Positions 1 to 9,390 of a stretch of DNA of 64,000 nt are shown here, one piece after another. The notes under the pieces were generated by a model. The model did not search any database, was not told the DNA's origin, and was given only the letters and a program-made list of their open reading frames with translations. Where the stretch lies: positions 682,001 through 746,000 of the forward strand of contig JBBQZZ010000001.1 of assembly GCA_038207265.1 (NCBI GenBank), given 5' to 3'. A program made the translations under genes and the position numbers. This DNA comes from JACMLD01 sp038207265 (GTDB lineage Bacteria; Bacteroidota; Bacteroidia; Chitinophagales; Chitinophagaceae). The first letter of the stretch is position 1. The number at the start of each line of letters is the position of its first letter.

Positions 1-328
1 ACGGATTGGGTGTTCCGCCCCAGGGCACATCAAATCTTGGCGCATCTGAGGGAGAAAAATCGCCGCGGTTCCAATTGTGTGAATAAGCCCATGGATAACC
101 AGTTACTGCCTCATCAGTTGCGGCATCTAATAAATAGTAGCCACGTTCAAAGCCTGATGGTACACCATTGTAAGCCTCGTTTAAATAAAGCGTTGCTAAT
201 TTCAAATCGCTCCATACGGAGGCATCCGTTAATTTATCTTTTGGTGGCTGATCTAAAATATCTTTTCTACATCCAAAAAAGCAAATCAATAATAATAAAT
301 ACACTATTCCTGATTTCAAATTTTTCAT
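1..328 (-). CDS. SusD/RagB-family outer-membrane lipoprotein, N-terminal part (cut by window edge)
   Basis: Surface glycan-binding lipoprotein that works as the lid of a SusC transporter. The frame opens with ATG at 328 and stays open to base 1, giving 109 codons; the C-terminal part lies outside the window. The protein starts MKNLKSGIVYLLLLICFFGC, a lipoprotein signal with the lipobox cysteine at residue 20, followed by the RKDILDQPPKDKLTDASVW segment typical of the SusD N-terminus (conserved LD..P / W..L pattern). It begins 11 bases after the SusC stop codon on the same strand, the usual susC-susD order. Substrate cannot be told from this fragment. Because it lies downstream of an interrupted susC it may be expressed without a functional partner. 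Confidence 0.9.
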   Translation of the reverse strand, partial: MKNLKSGIVYLLLLICFFGCRKDILDQPPKDKLTDASVWSDLKLATLYLNEAYNGVPSGFERGYYLLDAATDEAVTGYPWAYSHNWNRGDFSPSDAPRFDVPWGGTPNP

Positions 329-339
329 GATTTTTAATT

Positions 340-3300
340 TTAAAATGTAACATTAAGCCCTACCGCAAGTACTTTTTGTTGTGGGTAAAACCAACCTCTT
401 GATGAATTGCCATTAAATCCTGTTCCGCTTTCGCCGGGTCCTTCAGGATCTGTTACTGATAACTTTGAGAAAGTAAGTAAGTTTTGTCCGCTAACAAAAA
501 ACCTTACTGCACTTATCTTTAATTTTGCCAGCGCGTTTTTAAATAGGTTATAGCCCAATTGCACATTTTTCAAACGTAGATAAGAGGCATCTTTTAACCA
601 GAAAGAAGATTGCGCAATATTATTAGCAGTAGGCACATCCGTAATACGTGGGTATTTAGCACCAGTATTTTGCGGTGTCCAATAATCAGCTTGCTCCACC
701 AATGATTTAGCTCCATTATAAAATGGCCAGGCCAGTTCACCTGTTAAATAAGCATTTACTTTGGCCGCACCCTGAAACAGGAAGTTAACGTCGAAACTTT
801 TATAACTGAACCCGCCAGAAATACCATAGATTATTTGGGGTATAGGAGTTGATCCGATTGCAGTAACGTCATCACCATCAATTTTACCATCAGGCTTACC
901 TGTTAAATTACCATTCGCATCCCTGCCGTCAATATCTGCATACCTGATATCGCCTGGTTTGACAGGATTTTGTTGTACGGGAGCTTTATCAATTTCTGCT
1001 TGTGAGTTAAAGTATCCTATCGCCTGGTATCCAAAATACTGGTTAATGCTTCTTCCAGTTCTTCTTTGGTTTGGATTTACAGAAGTGGGTTCATCCTGAA
1101 AAATTATTTTATTATGTGCGTAAGTGAAATTGCCTTTTATAAAATAATTAATATCTTTTGAAATTTTGTTTTCGTATCCCAAAGAAAATTCAATACCGCT
1201 GTTGTCCACTATATTTAAGTTTTCCAGTGGTAAAACATCACCAAAAGTTGCGGGTACCTATAATAAACGCTGACCTAAAATATCAGAAGTTCTTTTATGG
1301 AACCAATCAAACTCAAAGGTTAATTTCCTGTTCCACATACTACCATCAAAACCAATATTTACTGATTTCGCAGTTTCCCAGGTGGTGTTAGGATCAGGAA
1401 TTCCAGTAGAACTCAGGCCTTTATTAATAGCCAGGCTTCCTGCGTCACCAAATGGATAGCCACTACCAAACTGATAAGAAGATAAATAACGGTAAGGCTC
1501 TATGCGATCGTTACCGAGTATACCATAGGAGCCCCGAATTTTGAGGTAATCAAAAGCCTGGATCACATTCTTGAAAAAATCTTCTTCCGATATTTTCCAT
1601 CCTGCCGAAAACGACGGGAAGAAACCCCATTTTCTTCCTGGGGCAAAATTGAAAGACCCATCGTACCTGAAGTTTCCCTCAATTAGATACTTATTGGCGA
1701 AAACATAGTTAACTCTACCCACATAACCTTTTCTGCCAGATACATTCGCTCCGCCACTCGTTTGTTGCGTGGCATCGTTTCCAGCGAATAACTGATCAAT
1801 AGCAGTGGAAAGAAAATTATCCCTGGAACCGTTCAAAAAATTATAGTTGCCTTCGTTTTGTGTATATAAAAACAATCCACTTACTTCATGCTTTCCGAAT
1901 GTACGCTGATAATTTAAATGTGCTTCCAAGGTTAGTGAACTACCCTGGTCAAAACCTTCTGAAAGAGAAGTGGTATTGATGCCTTCACCATTAATGGGTA
2001 TATATTCTTTGGTAGTTTTATTATAGGTATAAACGCTATAAGGTGTACGCCATGTTTTATTTGAATTAAAACTACGGTCGTACGCAATAACCCCTTTTAC
2101 AGAAAGACCTTTTACAAAAGGCAATTGCTGCGTTATGGTTAAATTGGTAAATAATATGTTGGAGTTGTTTTTGCTATATCCGCCACTCCTGGCTCTTTCA
2201 GCCGGGTTTCTGCCGCTTGGGAATGACCCGGGCAAACCATTTGAAAATACAGCAGGGAAAATTGGTGGGGCATATAAAGCATAATAAAGCAACTGATTGG
2301 CATCCTGAGAAGGCGCATTCCTGTTTTCCATCCTGCCACTAACATCCAGGGAAATCCTTGTAGTAGCAGTAGCATCTACATCAATATTTGACCTAAAGTT
2401 GTAGCGTCCGAAATTACTATTGCTATACAACCCATTTTGGTTTACATGGCCTAAAGAAATAAAATACCTGGTTTTTTCTGTTCCGCCATTCAAAGATAAA
2501 TTATACTGTTGCTGTGGAGCATAATCCTTGAGTGTTGCTTTTATCCAGTCTGTATTAGGATAGGCATCGCGATCAGTTCCATTTTGATATGCATCCAAAT
2601 CTGCCTGGCTGAAAGGAGGTGTGGTGCCTGCATTTTTAGACCCTTCGTTTAACAACTTTGCATAATTGTAAGAATCCATATATTTAGGAAGGATGGTTGG
2701 CTTCTGCCAGTCGGAACGCACAGAAAAGGAAAGAGAAGATTTGCCAGCTTTACCCCTTTTAGTTGTTACTAAAATAACGCCGTTAGCAGCTCTTACACCA
2801 AACACAGCAGCCGAAGCCGGATCTTTTAATAAAGTAATTGTTTCTATTTCGTTGGGGTCTAATTGAGAAAAATCACCTCTTGGAATACCGTCAATCACTA
2901 CCAATGGCGAATTATCACCTGTAGTGCTTACGCCACGTATTAAAAGATTAGAACCATCCCTGCCTGGCTCTCCATTCCGCTGAACAGAAATTAAACCAGA
3001 TAAGCGGCCTGTTAGTGAATTGCTGATATCTGCTACTGGTGCCGCAACAATTTCTTTGGTTCCTACGGTACTCACTGCACCCGTGTAGTTAACTTTTTTT
3101 CTATTGCCATAACCAACCACTATTACGTCGGATAAAGACTTTACTTCTTCATTCAAAACAATATCAATATTATTTTGATTGGAGACTTTGACTTCCCGGC
3201 TTCGATAACCAACCGAAGAAAAAACGAGCACAGGTTCTTTACTATTTATCTCAATAGAGAACTTACCATCTTTATCAGTAAGCGTCCCTTTTGAAGTCCC

Positions 3301-3483
3301 TTTTATAGTAACGGAAACATCGCCAAGTGGCTGCCCGTTAACTCCTCTTACGATACCGGTAACAGGGGTTGCTAAAGGCTCATCGAATATATTATCCATG
3401 ACGCCCTTTGCACAAACTGAGCCGCAAAAGAATATTGCCAGGAAAGTTTGAAACAAAAGATTTCTCATTAAGAATTTCTGCAT
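340..3483 (-). pseudogene. SusC/RagA-family TonB-dependent outer-membrane receptor, interrupted by an in-frame TAG
   Basis: TonB-dependent glycan importer of the outer membrane. From ATG at 3483: signal peptide (residues 1-26), carboxypeptidase-like beta-sandwich (about 40-120, GIVRGVNGQPLGDVSVTIKG), plug domain (about 125-240, beginning SDVIVVGYG, with the RAANGVILVTTKRG motif), then the 22-strand barrel. A TAG at 1258-1260 (codon 742) follows GQRLL. The same reading frame continues without a gap as VPATFGDVLPLENLNIVDN and runs to a normal stop at 340, ending in the expected C-terminal beta-strand (VGLNVTF). Total length about 1,047 codons is normal for the family. There is no N-terminal STN domain, so anti-sigma signalling is not expected. 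One base change accounts for the break, so this is either a very recent pseudogene, a sequencing error or a readthrough site. Confidence 0.85.
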
Positions 3484-3541
3484 ACAGTTAGTAGTTTTAA
3501 TTTTGAGATTAAATTAAAAAGCATCGTTAATACAACTAAAC

Positions 3542-3566
3542 CTTTTTATATTGAGAATATAAAAAG
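3542..3566. repeat. 11-bp perfect inverted repeat upstream of susC
   Basis: CTTTTTATATT - GAG - AATATAAAAAG is a perfect 11-bp inverted repeat with a 3-base loop, located 59-83 bases before the susC start codon. It could be a regulator operator or a hairpin in the susC leader RNA. The divergent AraC-type gene at 3721 is the obvious candidate regulator. The symmetry is directly visible; the function is inferred. Confidence 0.6.
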
Positions 3567-3591
3567 TCCATTCATTTTTTAATTGACCTTT

Positions 3592-3599
3592 CAAAAATA
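3592..3599 (-). promoter_or_regulatory. Candidate -7 box (TATTTTTG) for susC-susD
   Basis: On the minus strand this reads TATTTTTG, matching the Bacteroidota -7 consensus TAnnTTTG. It would place the transcript start near 3585, leaving a leader of roughly 100 bases that contains the inverted repeat. No clear -33 TTTG is visible at the right spacing, so the call is tentative. Confidence 0.35.
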
Positions 3600-3720
3600 T
3601 GTAGTTAGGTTTTACGATAGTTTATATAAATTGCCTAATCACTATAGGTTATTAGCATTTGTATAAAAAAATATAACTACAGTTTATAATTAATGACTCT
3701 AACTCTATAAATAGTGCAAA

Positions 3721-4620
3721 ATGTCTTTTAAAGCAAAATTTCTTTTGATTAATTATCCAGTTAAAAGTTCTTTTAATATTAAAATTGACAGGGCTTTGGA
3801 AACACCCTTTCATTTTCATCCAGAGATTGAGTTGCTTTACAGCATAAGAGGTAAAGGGACTGACTATATAGGGAATAGTATAGAAACAATAGAAGAAGGA
3901 GAACTACTGCTTTATGGTGAAAATGTGCCACACACGCGTTTAAAAGATGAAAGTTTTTATGAAACATATCCAGCTGAAACACCTGAAGCGATTGTAATAC
4001 AATTTCGAAAAGATTTTTTAGGCAGTACTTTTTTTACATATAAAGAATTAGATCATATCGGTGAATTGATAAACCGTTCAAGTAAAGGGCTTCGATTCTT
4101 TGGAAGAACCCGGCAAGACGTGTGCAAAAAATTATTAAAGATTAGTAAAAAAAATGGGTTAGATGCGCTACTTGATCTACTTTCTATCCTTGACACTTTA
4201 GCAAAATCTCAAGAATATTCTTTTATTAATAAAATTGATAACTCTGCTAACCTTGATAATGAAACACTCACCAGAATTAAAAACGTCTATCAATATACAT
4301 TGGATAATTTTCGTGACCCGATTTCTTTAGATTATGTTGCAGCTTTAGCCTTTCTTTCCCCAACGGCATTTTGCCGGTTTTTTAAGGGCCATACCAGGAA
4401 AACCTACCATGAATATTTAACTGAAGTTCGAATTGACAATGCTTGCAAATTATTAAGATCCGGCAACTATGACGTGAAGACTGCATCTTATGAATCAGGC
4501 TTTACCAATACTCCTAACTTCATTAAACAATTTAAAAAGGTGACACAGATGATGCCAAGTGAGTATCGCCGTACTTTTACTTTGAATGTCATAAATCACC
4601 AGCATCTTGTTAAAACATAG
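3721..4620 (+). CDS. AraC-family transcriptional regulator
   Basis: One-component DNA-binding regulator of 299 residues. The N-terminal half holds a cupin-like sensing domain (PFHFHPEIELLYSIRGKGTDYIG, residues about 29-52, with the usual HxHPExEL pattern). The C-terminal 100 residues (about 190-290) carry the two helix-turn-helix motifs of the family, including the LSPTAFCRFFKGHTRKTYHE recognition segment and the closing GFTNTPNFIKQFKKV...PSEYR motif. It is transcribed divergently from the susC-susD pair, which makes that pair its likely target; sugars or oligosaccharides are the usual effectors of such proteins. The start is the first ATG of the frame and fits family length. It is intact although its probable target susC is broken. 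Confidence 0.92.
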   Translation: MSFKAKFLLINYPVKSSFNIKIDRALETPFHFHPEIELLYSIRGKGTDYIGNSIETIEEGELLLYGENVPHTRLKDESFYETYPAETPEAIVIQFRKDFLGSTFFTYKELDHIGELINRSSKGLRFFGRTRQDVCKKLLKISKKNGLDALLDLLSILDTLAKSQEYSFINKIDNSANLDNETLTRIKNVYQYTLDNFRDPISLDYVAALAFLSPTAFCRFFKGHTRKTYHEYLTEVRIDNACKLLRSGNYDVKTASYESGFTNTPNFIKQFKKVTQMMPSEYRRTFTLNVINHQHLVKT

Positions 4621-4963
4621 TATGGTTCTTTAAATATTTTGGTGGATAAGAGTTTGCAGATGAAGCGCTGATTAATAAAGCCTCTTATGTTAAAATACAG
4701 AAACCAGTCAGCTTAAACTTTAGAATTTACTTTGCATCTATTTCGATCGTAAAGGATAGTCTTACAAAGGATCGGTCTACACCGATGCTACAATCTATTT
4801 TACAAAAGATTTATTTGCTATGTATTGCTATTTTTTTTGTTTCTGCATTTATCGCTGCAATACTTAACATCGTCCCAAACTTTTGTCCATTTTTTACGCC
4901 AGCTGAATGGCCTGTTGCAAACAATACAAATTTTGGAAGGAAAATTTTCTTTTTTTATCGTTT
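4621..4963. other. Intergenic, no supported gene
   Basis: 343 bases between the AraC-type gene and the convergent photolyase-like gene. Two overlapping short open frames encode hydrophobic residues, but neither has a family signature and they run into the photolyase gene. I see no terminator hairpin with a clean T-run and no RNA gene. Confidence 0.5.
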
Positions 4964-6460
4964 TCATTGTTTTAGCTGGCTATCTAATGTCTTTAAAAAA
5001 ACTTCTGCATTGTTCAAATGACGTTGCTGTTTTTCGGTTGCCATCTTATCGAATGTCTTTACAAGCATGCCCAACCGTGGATTTTTCAAAAAAAATCCGC
5101 GGTGTTTATGCATAAACCTCCAGAACAATCCATCCCATACAACTTGCCAATCCCCTTTCTGATAGTCACCCATCTTCATTAAATAGTTACTACCACTGAT
5201 ATAAGGTTTTGTGGTCATCAGCCCTCCATCGGCAAACTGCGTCATACCATATACATTCGGGACCATTACCCAATCGTAAGCATCAATAAATAGTTCCATA
5301 AACCAGCGGTATACTTCATCGGGGTCAAATTCACACAACAACATAAAATTGCCCATCACCATCAGTCGCTCTATGTGGTGGCAATAGCCGGTTTGCAAAA
5401 TTTTTTTTATGGTTAAGTCAATGGGTACAATACCTGTCTCTCCTTTCCAAAAACTTACCGGAATTTTCCTGGTAAAACCCCAGAAATTTTTAGTGCGTTG
5501 CATGGTCCCTTCTCTTTCGTATACGATATGAATAAATTCCCGCCAGCCCATTATCTGCCTAAGAAAGCCTTCCAGGGAATTTAAAGGGATATTGTAGTTT
5601 GTTGCCGCTGCCAATGACTTGTCAATAACCTGCGTCGGTTGCAGCAACCCGATATTGAGCATGGGTGCTAACACAGAATGATTTAATACAAATTCTTTGG
5701 CTACAATAGCGTCTTCATACATCCCAAATTTTTCAAAACGGTTTTTTAAAAAATCGTCAAACCAGTTTTCGGCATCCGCAAAAGTTGCTGCGAATAAACA
5801 AACGCCTTCTATATCGCCATAGTTACCAGGAAAATACTTTTTCACATATTGTTTAGCTTCAACAACATATTTATTATCATTGGGCAATTCAAGTGCCGGC
5901 ACTTCTTCTTTGGCAGGAAACTTCTGTCTATTGTCAGCATCGTATGTCCATTTACCTCCAATTGGTTTTCCATCTGCTTCCAATAAGATATTTCGTTGTT
6001 TCCGTTGCCAAATGTAAAAATCAGTTTGAAAATAGGTTTTTCTTTTACTGAAATAATCGTCGATACTTTGTTGGGTATTCAAAAAACCAGGACTGTTGTA
6101 TATGTGGAGTGTTATTTTATTTTTTTTGCAGGCCTCTTGCAGGCGTTTATGCAACCAGTCATCTGCTACAGCTGCAATATGTATATCGGTTACGTTTCGC
6201 ATGGCAAGACTTGCAACCAATTGCCTGCAATCATTTTCCTTAACATTTGTTTCAATATAGCTAACTGTATATTTATTCTGCTGCAACCAGTTTTCATAAA
6301 ATTTCATACTGGCGCGATGTAGTACCAGTTTTTTCTTGTGAAAACTGTATTGTCGGAAAAATAACCATTCTTCTACCAGGAATACTACACGGCTTTTATG
6401 CAACGCCGGATGATTCTGAAATAACTGGTGGGGAAAAATGATAGTAACTGAATCTGACAT
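4964..6460 (-). CDS. Photolyase/cryptochrome-like FAD-binding protein (PhrB/FeS-BCP-related family)
   Basis: 498-residue flavoprotein related to the prokaryotic (6-4) photolyase / cryptochrome family. The N-terminal alpha/beta domain begins SVTIIFPHQLFQNHPAL, typical of the group. The C-terminal FAD-binding part is clearly conserved: GFLRQIMGWREFI, TGYCHHIERLMVMGNFMLL, DAYDWVMVPNVYGMTQFADGG and TTKPYISGSNYLMKM. In characterised members the last segment is followed by a CxxC...C cysteine cluster that binds a 4Fe-4S centre. Here residues about 430-438 read MGDYQKGDW with no cysteines, so the cluster site is absent while the flavin site is kept. It probably repairs UV lesions or senses blue light; which of these cannot be told from sequence. 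It stands alone on the minus strand with no obvious operon partner. Confidence 0.85.
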   Translation of the reverse strand: MSDSVTIIFPHQLFQNHPALHKSRVVFLVEEWLFFRQYSFHKKKLVLHRASMKFYENWLQQNKYTVSYIETNVKENDCRQLVASLAMRNVTDIHIAAVADDWLHKRLQEACKKNKITLHIYNSPGFLNTQQSIDDYFSKRKTYFQTDFYIWQRKQRNILLEADGKPIGGKWTYDADNRQKFPAKEEVPALELPNDNKYVVEAKQYVKKYFPGNYGDIEGVCLFAATFADAENWFDDFLKNRFEKFGMYEDAIVAKEFVLNHSVLAPMLNIGLLQPTQVIDKSLAAATNYNIPLNSLEGFLRQIMGWREFIHIVYEREGTMQRTKNFWGFTRKIPVSFWKGETGIVPIDLTIKKILQTGYCHHIERLMVMGNFMLLCEFDPDEVYRWFMELFIDAYDWVMVPNVYGMTQFADGGLMTTKPYISGSNYLMKMGDYQKGDWQVVWDGLFWRFMHKHRGFFLKNPRLGMLVKTFDKMATEKQQRHLNNAEVFLKTLDSQLKQ

Positions 6461-6607
6461 GCAACTTTAAACAACAGGACGGGGAGTTTAGTTTGGACAA
6501 GTCTAAAAAAGATGTTGCTTTCTTGTTTTTTTGTTATATCAAATCTTACCGGTTCGCTGGAGAACCTTACAGTTCAGGGATCAATTTGATTTCCATGCAC
6601 CAGGTAC

Positions 6608-6790
6608 CTAAACCGATTTACGGGTATAGATATGCGGTAGATCGTATTTTTCGAGCATGCCCGGTAGTTCATCAAGTTTTACGGGCTTACGAATGTAATC
6701 ATCCATACCGGCGTTGATGCATACTTCCTGGTCGCCCTTGGAAGGCTGGCTGTCAGTAAACCATTGACTTTTTTGGATGTTATTACAAAT
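6608..6790 (-). pseudogene. Remnant of a response-regulator receiver domain
   Basis: The minus-strand frame ending at 6608 encodes KGDQEVCINAGMDDYIRKPV followed by KLDELPGMLEKY, the C-terminal end of a receiver domain as found in hybrid histidine kinases (usual pattern TA..GD...C..AGMDDY..KP). Upstream the frame is lost: the expected LTAS stretch appears in a neighbouring frame (about 6738-6750), and no phosphoacceptor region or kinase is present. A promoter-like sequence survives at 6860-6896. This is a decayed fragment, not a functional regulator. Confidence 0.7.
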
Positions 6791-6796
6791 GAAAAA

Positions 6797-6812
6797 GCGC
6801 ACCCCCTTGCGC
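6797..6812 (-). terminator. Short GC hairpin with adjacent T-run
   Basis: GCGCA - CCCCCT - TGCGC forms a 5-bp stem. On the minus strand it is followed directly by five T, and on the plus strand a T-run starts a few bases later. It sits between the promoter-like site and the receiver remnant, so it may be what is left of a terminator or attenuator. Weak evidence. Confidence 0.3.
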
Positions 6813-6859
6813 ATGATTCTTTTTTAAACGGATTTCTTCATAAAAAAAATTATACCGTG

Positions 6860-6896
6860 CAAATATATTTCCCCGTCTAAATAGTAATCAATCAAA
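6860..6896 (-). promoter_or_regulatory. Candidate Bacteroidota promoter (TATATTTG) in front of the receiver remnant
   Basis: On the minus strand TATATTTG at 6867-6860 matches TAnnTTTG exactly, and TTG (6891-6889) / TTTTG lies about 20 bases upstream, a suitable -33 element. The only frame immediately downstream is ATG AAG AAA TCC GTT TAA (five codons), so the promoter appears orphaned by gene decay. Confidence 0.4.
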
Positions 6897-7440
6897 ATTT
6901 TATGCATACACACACGTACATTTTTGTTATAATCGTTCTGCTGCTGGTAATGGAATAGACAGTCCATTTGGAATATATTATTTCAAACCGGCAATTAATC
7001 TTACCCCAGTCTAAGCGTTTACACAGACACAAAATTCATTTTGCCATTAGCTGTTTCACATTTTTATACTGATTTTTTGATATAAGAACTTTAAGTATAA
7101 TTACTTTTTCCAATTCACTCGTTTTAACCAATCCTTGTTATTCAATTTGATATTCGTTTACAAAAATATCGGGTCATTGAGTTATGGTATCACGCAGTTG
7201 TAATTATTTAATCCAATTCATTACCAATGGAAAGCCAATACAAGAAACCAAAAGAAAATAGGAAAGTTAACACTGGAAGTAAAAAAAGGCAATACCGGAA
7301 ATAGTTGAAGAAAAATTCCGCTCATTTCTATTCAGGCTGGTGCAAGTTATTATTTCCGCAGCTAACCTGGCCATTGACAGATACCAGTATTAAAAATGTT
7401 CGTGTTATACTGCTATGGAACCAATATTACTTTTTCTATC
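6897..7440. other. AT-rich intergenic region, no supported gene
   Basis: About 540 bases upstream of the ion-channel gene. No frame with a family signature, no RNA gene and no repeat that I can recognise. It presumably contains the channel gene's promoter, but I cannot point to a consensus box. Confidence 0.4.
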
Positions 7441-8400
7441 ATGATAAACCGCATATTAATCGTAATTGCTATACTATTTTCATCTTCCGATTTGAATGCT
7501 CAAAAAGACACGTGCAGGGCCGGTATCTACGTCAATGCTATATATGATTTTAAAATTGATGACAAGAGTTATATGGCAGACTTCTGGCTTTGGTTGAATT
7601 ATACGAACGACTCTCTCCAGTTTGAAAACGCCATTGAAATTACAAACAGCAAATCAGCGGATTTTAGCCACTATACAAAAGAAAAAGTAGGTAAATGGAA
7701 CTGGGTGGCGGAAAAATGCAGGGCGCAATTGATTCATCAATGGGATGTTTCCAATTTCCCGTTCGACAAGCAACACCTGGGCATTGAAATAGAAGATGCA
7801 CAGAACGATACAGCATCACTCGTTTACATGGCTGATAAAGTGAATTCAAGGATTGACAATAAGTTCAATTCCGGTGAATGGTGTATAGACAGTTTTACCT
7901 TTGTAGAAACAACCAAGAGTTATAATACCACGTATGGCAATCCTGGCCTGACCGGGAACAGCACTTATCCGGGTGTAAGAGCTGAGATAGTAATCCGCAG
8001 GAATGGCTCCTGGCTCAAATTAATGAAGATGCTTACGGGGGCCTATGTAGCATTTCTCATTTCTTGCATAGTATTTTTTATTTCTTCAGAAAACCAGGAC
8101 TCACGTTTCGGCCTGTGCGTAGGAGGAGTATTCGCTGCCATTGGAAATAAATATATCGTGGAATCAATAGTTCCCTCAACTACCAGTAATACGTTAATGG
8201 ACAATGTACACACGCTTACATTTATTTTTATTTTACTAATCATTATTACAATCACCTTTACACTCCGGTTATTCGAATCTGGTGATGAGAAAAAGATGCA
8301 GTTGTCGCACAAAATTGATCGGCGTGCCTTTTATTGGTTCGGCGCCTTATACATATTAATTAATTGCGCGCTGGTTATTTCGGCTGCTAACAGCAATTAA
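7441..8400 (+). CDS. Probable pentameric ligand-gated ion channel (Cys-loop receptor-like)
   Basis: 319-residue membrane protein. An ATG at 7441 is followed by a good signal peptide (MINRILIVIAILFSSSDLNA); the frame extends further upstream but without a plausible signal, so I chose this start. Residues 21-190 form a beta-rich extracellular domain containing the family hallmark FPFDKQ (106-111), with an aromatic-rich CRAQLIHQWDVSN strand before it and GEWCIDSF (145-152) after it. Four membrane segments follow at about 193-215, 222-243, 257-277 and 297-315. The second begins SRFGLCVGGVFAAIG and ends near ESIVP, matching the M2-proline pattern of prokaryotic channels such as GLIC. As in other bacterial members, the Cys-loop disulfide is not evident. 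Ligand and ion selectivity are unknown; it stands alone with no operon partner. Confidence 0.75.
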   Translation: MINRILIVIAILFSSSDLNAQKDTCRAGIYVNAIYDFKIDDKSYMADFWLWLNYTNDSLQFENAIEITNSKSADFSHYTKEKVGKWNWVAEKCRAQLIHQWDVSNFPFDKQHLGIEIEDAQNDTASLVYMADKVNSRIDNKFNSGEWCIDSFTFVETTKSYNTTYGNPGLTGNSTYPGVRAEIVIRRNGSWLKLMKMLTGAYVAFLISCIVFFISSENQDSRFGLCVGGVFAAIGNKYIVESIVPSTTSNTLMDNVHTLTFIFILLIIITITFTLRLFESGDEKKMQLSHKIDRRAFYWFGALYILINCALVISAANSN

Positions 8401-8692
8401 TATGTGGTTGTGCATACCAAAGCCTTAAATAAGTGTATGCTCCTGATGCTTTGCGAAGCTATTTAAGCAGGGTTTACTTAATGAAAATACGCCAAAGAGA
8501 AAGTAAGTTCAGTCGGCCTGCAACAAACCAAATTATTCAAACCTGGCGGCAGACGTCACTACATGCTGTTATGCTTAATTTTCAAATTGCTTTGTCAATT
8601 GTCTTTTTCTTTCTTCTAAAAGCAAATCTAATTAATAGCGATAATAATATCAGTACAATGCAGGTTAATATCATGGGATAATAACCAGGCAC

Positions 8693-9141
8693 TCAGGTCA
8701 TAGTTCCTTGCCCACCTACAAACTGCCATTGACCATTCCTTTATTCCCAAAATTCGGTGTAAATATTTCTGCAACAACGATCAGTTTCAGGTAGAATTTA
8801 GCTTTACTGTTGATTATCGCAATATTCCCGGATACCCTGATTTTCTTGTCTGATAATTTAGCAACAGCGCCTTTAAATTTTCCTATCGTTTCCAATGTAT
8901 TTTCCTTTCCTTCCATCACTCCGTCTGCCTTAATGGTTACATAATCCCAGGCAATTAATTTTTCAGCTTCCTTTTTATCACCGTCTGTAATAATAGAAAA
9001 CATCTCGTTTTCTTTTGTACTCAGCACGGCTGTCAGAGCATCTGGAGCATTCAGCTCTTGCGAATATATTGCCTGTGAAATAAAAAGAATAGAGAAGGTA
9101 ATAATTGAAAGTCGTAATAGACAAGCAGTACTTTTATACAT
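8693..9141 (-). pseudogene. SnoaL/DUF4440-like secreted protein, C-terminal frame broken
   Basis: The intact part (ATG at 9141 to about 8765) encodes a signal peptide (SIITFSILFISQAIYS) and an NTF2-like fold resembling SnoaL/DUF4440 proteins, with KLIAWDYVTIKADG and GKENTLETIGKF. The family normally closes with a strand like YTEFWEKRNGQWQFVG. Here the annotated frame instead ends in an unrelated tail at 8716. One base must be restored near 8760 to give TEFWE, followed by TAA at 8741-8743 where AAA (Lys) is expected, then RNGQWQFVGGQGTMT to a stop at 8693. So there is both a frameshift and a nonsense change. Function of the family here is unknown. Confidence 0.65.
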
Positions 9142-9390
9142 GGGTTAAGTATTTAGTTAGCAGTTGAAAAACCATAATGAATGTAGTAAGATAGTTCTGG
9201 CATCGATGATTTATTATTTCAAAATTGAAAATAGCAAAATGTAAAAGCACCTGCATTACCGCTGGCTGAATTTCTCTTTATACTAATAAAAGCTGTTTTT
9301 GTCAGCATTAATGTTATTAATCAGATAGATTTGTATCCGGAAATACATACGCCTTGCACCTCGATTTTTTTTATCATAAAATTGCCGGTT

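Noticed and set aside
10..330. Plus-strand frame of 106 codons at the left edge
   Set aside because: It is the antisense shadow of the SusD gene, whose lipoprotein signal and conserved N-terminus read clearly on the minus strand.
4785..5115. Two overlapping frames coding for hydrophobic residues
   Set aside because: They overlap the 3' end of the photolyase-like gene, have no family signature and reflect T-rich DNA.
8433..8681. 82-codon plus-strand frame after the ion-channel gene
   Set aside because: Atypical composition, no motif, no ribosome-binding site; treated as non-coding.
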